Shown here one piece after another: positions 50,815 through 63,322 of a DNA stretch of 64,000 nt. Each line of letters begins with the position of its first letter. Position 1 is the first letter of the stretch. The position numbers and the translations under genes were made by a program. This stretch comes from Lingula anatina (taxonomy: Eukaryota; Brachiopoda; Lingulata; Lingulida; Lingulidae). The stretch spans positions 613,065 through 677,064 of the forward strand of contig NW_019776068.1 in NCBI RefSeq assembly GCF_001039355.2, given 5' to 3'. The notes below the pieces were generated by a model. The model saw only the letters and a list, made by a program, of their open reading frames with translations, was not told the DNA's origin and did no database searches.

Positions 50815-51210
50815 TTAAAAATAAAACGTGCACAGAGCAGAGATACCAAAGATGACAATGATTCCAGCAGACAAAAAACGTATACCGCGGCTGGCGCGCC
50901 AACAGTAGGATAATTGCACTTGTATTTCGCTTGTATTTTCATACGCTTCGAAGCGCCAGTCAGCTACAACTACTCGTCGTCCACTGTGTGCGACATACAA
51001 GAGCAAATTTTTGCCCTCTTGTATGTTGCATACAGTAACTAGTACATATCCTTCTGCTACCATTTTGTCATGGTCAAATACGCTAAGCGGAAGGATCCGT
51101 GACAGTAAGTAAAACGATTTCAAAATCCTGCACAGAGATGATTCCGTGATCAAACTGTGTTTGGAAACTCGGGTGTTCAACACAGATGGTATTAGGGTTC
51201 TTCCCTTCAA
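50815..51210 (-). pseudogene. Second copy of the unidentified 131-codon ORF
   Basis: Counterpart of 43343-43738 at offset 7472 with the same translated protein. The same doubts apply: no supporting splice sites, no recognised domain apart from a terminal hydrophobic stretch, and an internal hairpin. Confidence 0.2.
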
Positions 51211-51308
51211 ACATCACAGCGGCAAGATTGTTGGTTGTTGGTTGGAGCAAGATTGAATGGCTCAACCTCCATTGTACTCAGGTAGGAGTAGTTCACGTCG
51301 TACCTTTC

Positions 51309-51481
51309 GCTAGGTTTGACATTGCCAACAACTCGGACTTAAGATCGGCTCCACTAAATGCACATCCACATGACCCACCGCCCTTTTCTGTTCAGAAATG
51401 GCAGGNCAATTTCCGTTTTATATGAATTTTATATTTATATATTAATGGCTGAATAAACTCTTATCTATCTATCTTATCTAT
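51309..51481 (+). mobile_element. Retroposon-like insertion with TATC-rich tail and CTTTC target duplication
   Basis: It is present only in the right copy of the 7.5-kb duplication; the left copy has a continuous site at 43831-43836. The inserted 173 bp are flanked by CTTTC on both sides (51304-51308 and 51482-51486). They end in AATAAACTC followed by a TTATCTATC-type tail, as in 3' ends of non-LTR elements or SINEs. An N at 51406 interrupts it, so the true length is uncertain. Confidence 0.75.
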
Positions 51482-52699
51482 CTTTCAATCTTGACTGCGA
51501 TGTGAATATTATTCCAATTTACCGATGTTGCAACCATTTCTCAATCAAAACTCTCGCCTGCCGTATGTATGGGTAGAAAAGGTAGGATGGCCATGGGATT
51601 TTGCACATGCCCAATCACTGACCCATTTGTGACCCATATATATGGACCTCATGAAAAAAGTCCCAATTGTATTATTTTACAGTTATAAGCAAAACAAATC
51701 ACTACCGAAAAATAAAATTTATGAATTAGTTAATGCATCAACTTTAGATAGGAAATTTGACAATCAGATGCTCTGTGTGCTACTCCACAACGTGGGAACA
51801 CCAGCAAGGATGTGATGCCTATGGTCTCCTCACTTAGGACTCAGGAGGGACTATGTAGGCATTGACGGCCCTTTTTAAACCTGGACAGAAACAACTCAGG
51901 CTTATTTGTCTGTCTAATTTTATAAAACTAATGTCCACGGAATATCACAGGAATTTTCATTGCAATTTCAGCATTTTAGCGAGTCGGCTAGGTTACTTTT
52001 CTGCGTAGTGAAGATGCCTCTTATACATTAATGCCAACGCATGACTTCACTTAGTCGCCTATATATCCCCCAGTATAGATAGTTTAATATCTGAGAATGC
52101 ATATTGCGCCAGCTGCAGTTGCCAGAAGCCCTATTAAATATTATATGCCTAATAGCAAGAATACCAGCAAAAGAAACTGCTGCCAGGTAATTTAAGTCTC
52201 CCTAGCTGTTGAAATCACTTTCAACAAATTCAAATTGTTGACAGGTGAGCATACTATGATAAAGAGGTAGGGGGAGAAAATGCTACACATTAATAGTCCA
52301 AAATAGTGAAGATATTTATCAAAAATCCCTTAAGGTACTCGAAAGTTATTAATTACATTTACTGATAATATACAATCAACATAATGTGCCTTTTGAAAAT
52401 TTTAACATTTTCCCTTCATATCTGATAGTCCACTAAGTACACGTATTTTTATGATATTTTAGAATAGATAGTTCTATCAAACCAGTAACCGGACTGAAAA
52501 ATTAATTAACGTTACATCATTATTGTATGTAGTAAAGTAAAAATGTTCGCAAGTAAAAATTGTTAGTCTCTTGAAATTTGGGTGGACTGTCTCCCATTGT
52601 TACAATTTTTAAAAACTATCATAATTATGCGACAAATTCGAATTTAATTTTTAATTCTCCTGCATTGAGTTCTAGTATACGTTCAAATAAACACACGGG

Positions 52700-52738
52700 C
52701 GTGCGTGCGCTCGCGCGCGCGCGCACGCACGCACGCAC
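52700..52738. repeat. Alternating GC/CA purine-pyrimidine tract
   Basis: About 39 bases of alternating purine and pyrimidine (GTGCGTGCGC, CGCGCGCGCG, CACGCACGCA), part of a roughly 97-bp insertion absent from the left copy near 45058. Such tracts can adopt Z-DNA. Confidence 0.85.
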
Positions 52739-53360
52739 ATATATAGAGAGAGACGAAGAAATTATTAATGGGATTGTTGGTCTGACAGCTTTTACAATTT
52801 TTTTCTACTCTTTACCTCCTTAGGTAAAGTTTATAGATCGATTAATATTAATATTTCTCATATATACTATATTTTTGCGTGTGTTTTATTTAAATTTACG
52901 CCATGCATGTGTTGCAAAAACATGTTAAAAGCAAAAATAATTTAGCTGCGATGTTTATAAAAAACAACCTTGTTAGTCATTTTCTTATATGGCTATAATA
53001 AACTGCATCTTAGAATTCGTCACGAAAAATACTGAAAAGAACTTCACCCATCAATAGACTAATTTCACATAGTCGATCGATGGTTGCTGTTGATTTTTTA
53101 AGAACAGATATGTTATACGATGTGAAGACCACTTACTGCTTCATTTTCTCTATTAAAAAGTTACGAGCTACTATTTTATCTCACAGTGCAGAGTAATAGG
53201 AGGATGTGGAGCGATCAAGGATGCACTCATATACGAAGGTGATCATTGCGTTATTGACTTGGCGAATTTAAGATACTCTCATTTTCACGTTGCCCTCAAG
53301 GCAACTTCTATAACACTCATAGCACCCATAAACACAACTATGGTGGCCCCTATTGGATAT

Positions 53361-53470
53361 TTCGACTTTTCGAGTTTTCGAGTTTTGGACTTTTTGAGTT
53401 TTCGACTTTTCGAGTTTTTGACTTTTCGAGTTTTCGAGTTTTTGACTTTTCGAGTTTTCGACTTTTTTTA
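53361..53470. repeat. TTTTCGAG/TTTTCGAC satellite, expanded allele
   Basis: Same position in the duplicated segment as 45617-45668 but roughly twice as long, showing repeat-number variation between the two copies. Confidence 0.8.
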
Positions 53471-55243
53471 CCAGTCATATGGCAACTGGGAAGATATTCA
53501 GAACGGAGCGCGTGCGCTGAGATGACGTCGCAGTCGAAATTTTGTAAATTGCGTAACCTTCGCGGAAGTTCAAGAATTGCACTTTATTCCCTGCATAAGT
53601 ACCTTGTGAAAATTAAGACATGGTAGCAGAGTTTATTATGTGTATCATTATGTGTGATTTACCTAGATGTAAGAAGCAATGAATGAGGTAGATCTCGACG
53701 AAGTCGGCCAACTGGTCACTTTTTGGCCATAGCAACACTAACATTTTTGGATGTCTCATGTCACAGAAACTGTGCAACTTACGTCAATGGAAGGTGGCTT
53801 TTTGCATGAGAAAATTGACTATCAAGTTTCATTAAAATCTAATCTGGCAACATTTTTACCAGTCGGAAAACTGGCATCGTGATACCAGATGTCAGTGTTA
53901 TTTGTTTATCAAGATAAGAGTACCCTAGGTTCTAGATTTCGGTATTGCCAGCTCGATCTTGATTTCATATATAACCCATATCAGCCATACCAGGCATTTA
54001 GTAAAAGCGACTGCATCACAAGGTATATTTAACAAGCTAGCTTTTACGTTGCTCTGACACTCAGGGTAGACAAGAGCAACTAATAGTTAAAATGTACTTC
54101 CTGTTTTGAGAATACAGATAAGAAACATACGATGTTTGTATAAAAATAATAATGAAAAATGAAAAAAAAACTCCGATATTAGGCCTACTTATCATTATTA
54201 CCTATTAATTACTTATAACTTATTTTGTCTTTTGTCAACTTTTTAACAATTATCGCAAGTGTATACTTATATTAAGAAAATCTATGCTAATTGGTATTTG
54301 CCTCAGTGAGACTTGTATGGAGTGACAAATGAAAGAAAAAACAACTATGTACATGTACATATATATGTGGTAATTTATTAGCAACAAAATGGGCATTTAG
54401 ACCATTATGCCCATGAAATGTACAAAAGAATTTATTGCACATTTCAGGCATGCAACCACTTCTTAAATGCTTGTACCAATTTCAACATTTAATTTAAATT
54501 TAAAATTAAAATAATCATATTATAATAGTAACTTCTAGCAGATGTATCTTAAATCAAGTTTTTCTAGCAAAGATTTATCTGTCTAGACCGGAGCGCACCC
54601 TCAGCTAAATACTATTTTAATTTTACAGCAGGTAAATACTATTTTAATTTTACAGTAACATTACAATAACCTTGATGTTCTCAGCAGATGAGATACTAAT
54701 ATTAAATACTTTTTAATCAGTTGAATTTAAATTGCACTTTCCATCTTTATTTATATCAGGCTTTATCTTTGGTAATAAAAAAGCAAAAAATCCACGCTGC
54801 CACCAGACAATGGCTACACACTAATATATGCATACATGATTTTAGCATATAAAATACCCCAAACTAAATATATAATTGTACAGTAACATCAAGGCACATT
54901 TGACATTCAACCATTTGAAATTAAACAACAGACACAAAAAATACATAAAATGTCCATCTCTTGTCTCTTCTTAACAGCAAACAGTATGCATTCCTTATAT
55001 TTCCTTTTAATAAGAAGTATGTGGCCCTTGCAATGCTGTTATCTGAAAAATGAAACAAAGCTAATTTTAAAAATTATTTCACACAAATTCATATTTGAAT
55101 GTTTCAAAGGTTTCATATTCCAAAGCAACTTTCCTCATTAAAATTACTTTCTTAATCATCCACCTTTACATATATATGCAATTTCTATACTACTGTATTT
55201 CATACCTTGGCTGTCAGACCATAGCAGAATCCATAGTTTATAC

Positions 55244-55642
55244 AAGGTATGTGGGCAGTCAGCTGTTAAGGTGTTGTTATGGTTAAGACTTAATTAAGAG
55301 TTTTATAAAAGTTGTTGAAGACCTCTCACTTCCTGTCTCTTTTCATTTACTGAAAAATATAAATAGCACATTAGTAATCTGTCTTATCTAAATAAAATAC
55401 AACCGATTAAACACCTGTAATAATAAAATCTTCATTTTACTCCGACAATTAAGAAGGTTCTATAGATAGTGTGTAACTCTACCCTTGACAAATCATAGCA
55501 TTCGTTGAAAAATTGAGAAGTTCAGATCATGATGAAAAGTAGGCCAAAGGTCAACTTCAAGGTCTCAGTGAGATTGCCAGAATATGACCTCCTATACAAG
55601 TTTAAAAGTAACTATGGGCGTATCTCTGCCAGTTTTCGAGAC
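55244..55642 (-). repeat. Inverted segment (relative to 47455-47853), copy 2 orientation
   Basis: Reverse-complement match of 47455-47853 with both flanks collinear. It brings the phrase AAGGTATGTGGGCAGTC next to the left flank, where copy 1 has CAGTATCTCGAAAACTGG. Confidence 0.85.
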
Positions 55643-56576
55643 ATAAGGGATAGAAATTTTGCAAAGTTGGTTCAAAAATATATTTTCATTCATTTTCATT
55701 TGTGTCTTTATTATAAAGAATAAAACTGTAAGGCATTCTTAGTTTTGCTGTACCACTCAATGAGAAAATCACAATTAAAAAAATATTAATTAAAAAATAC
55801 AGTATGTGTAAAATTCACAATTGTCTGTGATTTTTCATTGAAAAAACCAAATACCTAGTCCATTTGATTTTTATAAAATGTCGTTCATTTTTTAAAGTAA
55901 TTTCGACTTGCCCCATTAAGAACATACAATTTTGTTGTTGAAGACATATCTTTGTAAAAGTGTGCAACCCAAAGCAAAGAATTTTCAAACCCAAAATAAT
56001 TCTGTAGAAAGACCTAATGAAATACGAATATAATAAAATCAAATCAAAGCCTATGCTCAAAGATTGTCATCTAGATTGAATCATCTATTATTGATATTTC
56101 AATCTAAAAGTGTGCAACCCAAAGCATTCATATTGTCTAACCCAAAATAATTATGTGGACACATCCACTGAAATTTTAAGGAAATCAGCTTTGACATCAA
56201 GATTGGGTCATTTATTATTGACATGTCAATCTAAAAGTGTGCAACCCAAAGCATTCAAATTTTGTAGCCTGAAAAAAGTCTGTGGTAGCACCATCTGATT
56301 GTATCATTTATTATTACCGTTTAGTTAATTAAATTTTGAAATGAAAATCCAAATACAGCAGTTATGTAAGAAGTCTGTGGTAGCACCATCTGATTGTATC
56401 ATTTATTATTAACGTTCAGTTAATTAAATTTTGTAATGAAAATCCAAATATAGCAGTTATGTAAACAGTTTCGTTATTATTGTTCCTCGTGATTTCTTGG
56501 AAATAAAGCCTGTTCAGCAGATTTCTCAAACTATGCCAACCTAAAAATGGGCAACAAAGTAGAATTTAAATTTTGT

Positions 56577-56616
56577 TTAGGCCTCAGGGGCCGAAACGGC
56601 CGTAGGGCATTTTTTA
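56577..56616 (+). ncRNA. Inactivated hammerhead ribozyme remnant
   Basis: Counterpart of the hammerhead at 48793-48831. The 3' half is intact (stem II region, CCGAAAC, GGCC, GTA, GGGC). A deletion of about 17 bases has removed stem I 5' strand GCCC and the CTGACG core, and one extra G is present in the stem II loop. Without the CTGANGA core no cleavage is expected. Confidence 0.75.
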
Positions 56617-56727
56617 ATAAAATGGAGAGAAAAGTCTAATTTATTCGTGTCCTTGATTTTATATACCAGCTCCCCACGGGCCGCCCATGGGTGGAGCACT
56701 TTTTCATGGTGTATTGACTTCATTCTC

Positions 56728-56728
<1 letters not shown>

Positions 56729-56763
<35 letters not shown>

Positions 56764-56785
56764 NATATATATATATATATATATA
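56729..56785. repeat. TA microsatellite with a contig-join N at 56764
   Basis: About 55 bases of TA repeat interrupted only by the N. The true length is unknown. Confidence 0.95.
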
Positions 56786-57109
56786 AGAAAATAACTCTAT
56801 ATATTAATCTAAACCTTGGAAATTTTAACTTAAAGGCCATACATTTATAACCTACCGGGGTACATATATTTAGCCATCAAACATGTCCTACTGCTAAACA
56901 CATCCAGGCTAAAAGGGTGTACCATGCTTAGGTGCAAAACATGCTTATAGAGGAGCTAAATGCGTTGAAAAAATCAGACAAAGCAGGCACTTGGATGTTT
57001 TTACAGTGTATGTTATATTGTGTTATATTGTGTACCTGTGTTTTGTACCAAAAATAAAAACATTTCAGGTCATTTTAATGTCTTTTTATGCAAGAATGTT
57101 GTCCAACAA

Positions 57110-57373
57110 CTGGGGTTGATACATTGTTATCTGACATTGTTCAAATCCAGTGTTAATCCAACGTCTTGTCAACGTTGAAGCTCAACATTGTTTCAACGTT
57201 GAAACAACATAATTTCCCGCTGGGTGGGGTTTATATAACATTGTTTTCTGACGTTGATACAACGTTGTTATCTGAGGTTGACACAACTTTCAAATCCAAT
57301 GTTATCCAATGTCTTCTCAACGTTATGGTTCAACGTTGTTTCAACGTTAAAACAACATAATTTGCCCGCTGGG
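57110..57373 (+). repeat. Two tandem AACGTTG-rich units ending in CCCGCTGGG
   Basis: Two diverged units of about 130 bp. Each is rich in AACGTTG/CAACGTT palindromes and ends with GAAACAACATAATT or AAAACAACATAATT, then the CCCGCTGGGT motif. This is a repeat type seen widely in animal genomes; the unit boundaries are approximate. Confidence 0.65.
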
Positions 57374-57496
57374 TCAGTTGCTGTGTATCCAGCTTTAAAA
57401 TAATATCTAATAAGATTTTTCATTGTTTAAGTCGCTTGCTTTCCGCGTGCCAAATGTGTTAAAGTTCCGCAGCAAAAAGTCGTCCGCAGAAAAAAG

Positions 57497-57560
57497 TTGA
57501 AAAGTCGAAAACTCGAAAAGTCGCAAACTCGAAAAGTCGAAATATCCAATAGGGGCCACC
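57497..57560 (-). repeat. TTTTCGAG satellite plus anchor, inverted copy
   Basis: The reverse complement contains the anchor GGCCCCTATTGGATATTTCG followed by TTTTCGAG/TTTGCGAC units, as at 45600-45665. So the satellite belongs to a dispersed repeat and not only to that locus. Confidence 0.75.
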
Positions 57561-58265
57561 ATACACAACCCTATACATGCATTTTCCACATAAAAATAAT
57601 GCAAGTCTTCCTCAGTCTAAGATATCAGTGACTAGAGGTTTTTTTATGACCTCAGTTGGTAAGGAAAAGCATTATATTCGATTGACAATTTTAAAAGACC
57701 AATTGAAACGTATACTTTAAGATACATATGAAACATAAGATCAAGAAAAAGCTTCGAGATGGCTGTGACCAATACAAGACCTTTTCGTGTTCGGTTGGTT
57801 CCACACCTTCGGCTTTGGTTTAAGAAAGAATGGGGGCGTAAGTGACCCCAAATGGAATGAATAATTTGCAAATATTTGTTGGTACTATGAAGGTGAATAG
57901 TTCATGGGGGGCTTATCATGTTTCATATGTCATTTCTCATATCCAAAGTACTGTTCCAATGTTTTTTCAAGATCCAGGTTCAAAGTCATAGAGATTCAAC
58001 TCTAAAAACCCGAATGAAGGGCGTGAAAATATTCATTCCAATTTTCATGTTTGTTCCTTCCCATTTTCAAACGACTTTTGCTGCAAATTCTCGATTATCT
58101 ATAGATAAAATGGGTATACCTATAGCAAATTTCCCAGGCGGTTTTGGTAGGTGTTTCTTTGCAAATGAAAAGAAAATTGCAGAAAGTTCAAATTGCAGAA
58201 AGTTTTACACTTTAAAGATCTGACGCCTACCATATACCTTTTTAGTCTCAATTCAAATCCTCCTG

Positions 58266-58286
58266 AAAAAAAAAAAAAAAAAAAAA
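58266..58286. repeat. 21-base A run
   Basis: A homopolymer followed by GAGAAGG; possibly an old retroposon tail. Confidence 0.9.
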
Positions 58287-59441
58287 GAGAAGGCGGGGTG
58301 AAATGTATGGTGAATTATTATCTAATAAGAATACACATATTCGGGAAAAGGCAACAACTTTGGGAAATGTAACAACAAAACATTAGCCATCAGATAATGT
58401 GTATTAATTGCCTCATCACTTCACCAATCCACTCGCGATTGAGAAAAAAATCTTTCGGGTGCGCTATAAATGACCTAAACATATAAATCAACATGAAGGA
58501 AATACTGGGGTCTGTTTATGATTTACTTTATGTTTCGACGGCCATGTACTATATCCTTATCATTTTTTGCACAGGTGCATCATGCATAACTAACATAAAA
58601 AGATTTACAAGCTGTGTTACCACACACACAACCACCGATCTTCCCTCGAAGCAGTCAGCAGCCGCAGCTGCTTTGACCACAGTATTTCACGCGCGATGAA
58701 AACGCGGAATGTGATCTGTTTTAAGGTTCTCTTAAAAAAACTGTTTTGAGCAGTCCTGTGTCTGTTTTTGCCAAGGTGTTGGCATAGTTACTTCACGGTC
58801 AGTCGTGATGTTACGGGGGTCGAATTACTTTGCATCTATAACGGGGTCTTGTCCGAGAATCACCTGGCAGTTCGTTATCTAGACATCAATCCTTAAGAGC
58901 CTAAAGGCCGTAGAGGCTGCAAGTTCACGATTAATTAAAAAATCCCCACTTGTATTAAGGTAACTTCACTCTGTGTGAACATACCAACCTTATCAGCTCA
59001 TGGTAAAATACCGGTAGCTTTGATGTTCTAAGAAATAAATAACCGTGCAGCAATTTCAATTTTAATATTAAAATAGTGGTCACAGTATTCACCCTCAACC
59101 CGGAAACTTACCGATGACGCAAATGCAACCGTGTGTAATTTATTTTAATTCATTATAGGTCACTTGGAGAGTTTATCGGGTCTATTACTTTACCTTGAAG
59201 TGCACGTTTGAAGATAACGGTTTACCCACCCGTAAACTTAATGACTTGTGACAACCGAAACCTGGCCTCGGCTGATTAAGAGATAGCACTTTGTTACCTG
59301 AGATGCTTACCTGTTGCATAACAGATAAATCCCATGAGAAACATGATTTCTACTGTTTGATAAACATTACATTTTTGCATTCTGAAGCATCTTGTCCAAC
59401 CTAAAAATTGAGAGAATAACGCATTTTGGCAACCTAAACTG

Positions 59442-60243
<802 letters not shown>

Positions 60244-62162
60244 AGAATCTGATAATCGCCCGCCCTTAGTTGCAGTCTGAGTATCAAGCATAAAATACTC
60301 AATAGAAACTCCTATCGGAATCTCAACCGGCAAAATTGCAGTTTCTTCAGGTATAGCTCTACTGCATTTGTACCAGCAGAGATTTCGAGGGTGTATTATA
60401 AACCCCCGACTCTACAAATACCAAATCGGAGTGAAATGTATAAACGCACCATTTCAAAAAGGAATACATTATTAAGTCACTTGCAATTAGGCCGTGTGGA
60501 GACTGTTGCGTCTTACACGTTATGTATGATTTACTATTAAGCACCTTTTGATATGGCTTTGAGCGATTATTAAGAACAAAATCTAATTTTTTAGTGTTGT
60601 TAATGAGCCTGTAATATACTCAGATTGGTAAAAAGAATATAATTTATACCTTTGCTAGCGTTTGTTTGCTTTGTGAAATTCATTTTTTTATAAATTGCAT
60701 GTTCATTTTGTTTAATATTGTTTTTCAGTCATGTGATGTAAACTTCTCTGAAGAGAAAAACCTTACTTACACCATAATTATCAAAAATAGATTACAAATA
60801 AAATAGCCAATTTAAATTTTTTCAACGTTTACAAATTTTCTGTACACAAAAACAGAAATGAAAATTTGTTCTTTTTCCTATAAAAACTTTCGTCCAAAAT
60901 GATACGATGTAGTGCAGTATTAATCTTAAAACCTTAACATTGTTATAACATATTTTATCAAAATTATGCCTTTTCATAGGGCGGATCCAGGATTAATTGA
61001 AGTGGGGGTGCGCGGATGCGAAGCTGACCTTACCCCCCCCCCCCCTGGGCGTGGGGTTCGGGGCCTGCTGAAGGTCCCCGAAATTTCTTGGTAATTTAGA
61101 GGGCGAACGGTGGCATTTGGTACGGTTTAGAACTATGATTCAGCTAATCCAAATACTAATTGCAAGAGGGAGACCATTGGTGCGATTTTTTTCAGAAATT
61201 GAAGGGGGATCACTGCTGTGGATATCGTTTGGGGGATTTTCAAACCCATGGAGTGTACCTTTAAGGTTGTAATTTTTGTAGTTACTTTTAAAACAATAAC
61301 TGATTATTTGTTATCATTTATTTAAAAATTAAAAAAAATCAAGTTTGATTTCATAGATATTAGTTCTCTCGTTAACAAATGTTTTTAACACATGCAAAAT
61401 AATGAACGTTTTGATAACAGGGTTATATATATTGGTTAGACCATCAACAAGTGTTAAGAGAACGTTATTCTAACGTTCTACACTGCCACTGTCATCGTCA
61501 TTGAGCCGAGAAACGTTGCCAACAAGTTCTATTAACGTATGTAAATTTTTGTTAATTTTGGCAAAAACACATGAACAAAGGATTTCATATTTTGCATCAC
61601 TACACTTTGCACAACTTTAATCATCACATCTAGTATTCAAACGTTCTAACAATGTTATAAAAATAAAAAGATGTGTCGGTTATATTTACCTATATAGCAT
61701 GCAGTAGTCGCGTCACACGCTGTCTTAACTGCACACCTAGCGGCTGTTTACAAATTGGGGTTGGGGTTAGTCGGCGACTAGAGCGATGAGGATTTTAGAA
61801 CCCTCGGGCAGTCTGTGCCTACCTCAAATTACCAACATGATGAAAAGCTTAAAAAACCCTATAAAATGGACTTCAATTATGAAATAAAATTTATCAAAAT
61901 TATTAAAAGGGTGTTTTCAAGTAATCCTGATAGTTGATTGGCGTTTGTGATGAATTAATGGATTGTTTTAACTTCATTTTAGAAAATTCAATCTTATAAA
62001 TTGCGTACAAGGTCAGCTAACACAGGAGTAGTAAAAAGGTTAAGCAGAGAAGACTTGACTGAAGCAAGTAAGGTTGAATAGTACGCAACGGTCATCTGAC
62101 TAGACAAGTTGGGGGTGTCCATTCTATTGGTTTACATTTTAAAAATATCCATTCAACCTGAG

Positions 62163-62613
62163 GGATGTCAGGAGGGGAGACTCCATTCCACATTAAGGGG
62201 TGTTATTTGGAGTGATTCCATTCCATAAGAGGGGTGACAGGTGGGCGAGTCCATTGCATTAGAGGGGTGACAGGTGGGGCGAGTCCATTGCATTGGAAGG
62301 GGTGACAGGTGGGGCGAGTCCATTGCATTAGAGAGGTGACAGCTGGGGCGAGTCAATTCCATAAGAGNCCATTGCATTGGAAGGGGTGACAGGTGGGGCG
62401 AGTCCATTGCATTGGAAGGGGTGATAGGTGGGGCGAGTCCATTACATAAAAGGGGGTGACAGGTGGGACGAGTCCATCACATACGAAGGGGTGACAGGTG
62501 GGGCGAGTCCATCGCATTAGAAGGGGTGACAGGTGGGACGAGTCCATTGCATTAAAGGGGGTGCCAGGTGGGGCGAGTCCATTGCATTAGAAGGGGTGAC
62601 AGGTGGGGTGAGT
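62163..62613 (+). repeat. 35-bp minisatellite
   Basis: About 12 units of roughly 35 bp built on GGGGTGACAGGTGGGG, CGAGTCCATTGCATTAGAA and variants. The first units are degenerate. An N at 62368 interrupts the array, so copy number is uncertain. It creates a meaningless repetitive frame on the minus strand. Confidence 0.92.
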
Positions 62614-63259
62614 CTTGAAATTATCCCAATTTGGTTCAGAGAACAGGAACTGAACAAATTGTTCTGTTTTACCCTCAGAAATCAAATTTCAGCCGTATCT
62701 ATTAAAAAAACCAACTTGATTTAAGCTTACATCAGAATCATCCCACATTTTCATTATTACATTCGAATATCAAATTAAGTATTTATACTAAGAAAAGGCC
62801 GCTAAATTAAAACAATTCACGATAGCAAAAGCCAAAACCCATCAAAATGGTACCCTCCCTATATAAGAAAATATAGGAAAAATTTAATCCAAACGAATTA
62901 GTTCCACATGCTATAGAACAAAAATCTCATGTGAATTTTTTAAAAACCAGGATTGTAAATTTATATAAATTTGAAGTATAAAATGTAGGTTGTTGGAAAC
63001 TATTTTAGATATTTTATGTCAGTGCGCTAAAACAGCTTGGAGGGGTTATTAATAAACACTGGTCATTTTACAACTATTTAAAATGTAGGTACCACAGAAA
63101 ACCGTAAACCACAAAAACATTGACATTATCTACAGATCATATTAAATTTGAAGGTCCTCAAACGCTAAAAATAACTTATTTCCCATTATGGTTACTACTA
63201 TCCTTATCATAATAATTACATAACAAAGTGACAAATAAAACGCCAAATTACAAAAGTTT
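62614..63259. other. AT-rich intergenic sequence
   Basis: Between the minisatellite and the 3' end of the right-edge gene I see no repeat, exon or other feature. Confidence 0.5.
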
Positions 63260-63265
63260 TTTATT
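63260..63265 (-). promoter_or_regulatory. Polyadenylation signal AATAAA of the right-edge gene
   Basis: Minus-strand AATAAA about 58 nt beyond the TAG stop at 63323-63325. This fits a very short 3' UTR and supports the terminal exon call. Confidence 0.5.
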
Positions 63266-63322
63266 GAGTTTTCATATAATAGATGTTCGAAGGAGCGTGG
63301 GTTCCTGTGTGTAAAACAAAGG

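Larger units (their letters stand above)
48914..56685 (+). repeat. Right copy of the 7.5-kb duplication around the N at 48912
   Basis: Counterpart of 41442-48906 with about one substitution per hundred bases and several structural differences: a retroposon-like insertion (51309-51481), a GC/CA-rich insertion (about 52704-52800), an expanded TTTTCGAG satellite, an inverted segment and a small deletion in the hammerhead. Homology ends at CCCCACGGGCCGC in both copies. Confidence 0.88.

Noticed and set aside
37914-56685. Real tandem segmental duplication of about 2 and 7.5 kb
   Set aside because: Each boundary coincides with a single N and the copies look allelic, so an assembly origin is more likely than a biological duplication.
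62168-62547. Repetitive minus-strand ORFs with HLSPLPMQW-like units
   Set aside because: They are translations of the 35-bp minisatellite, with no start context or splice support.
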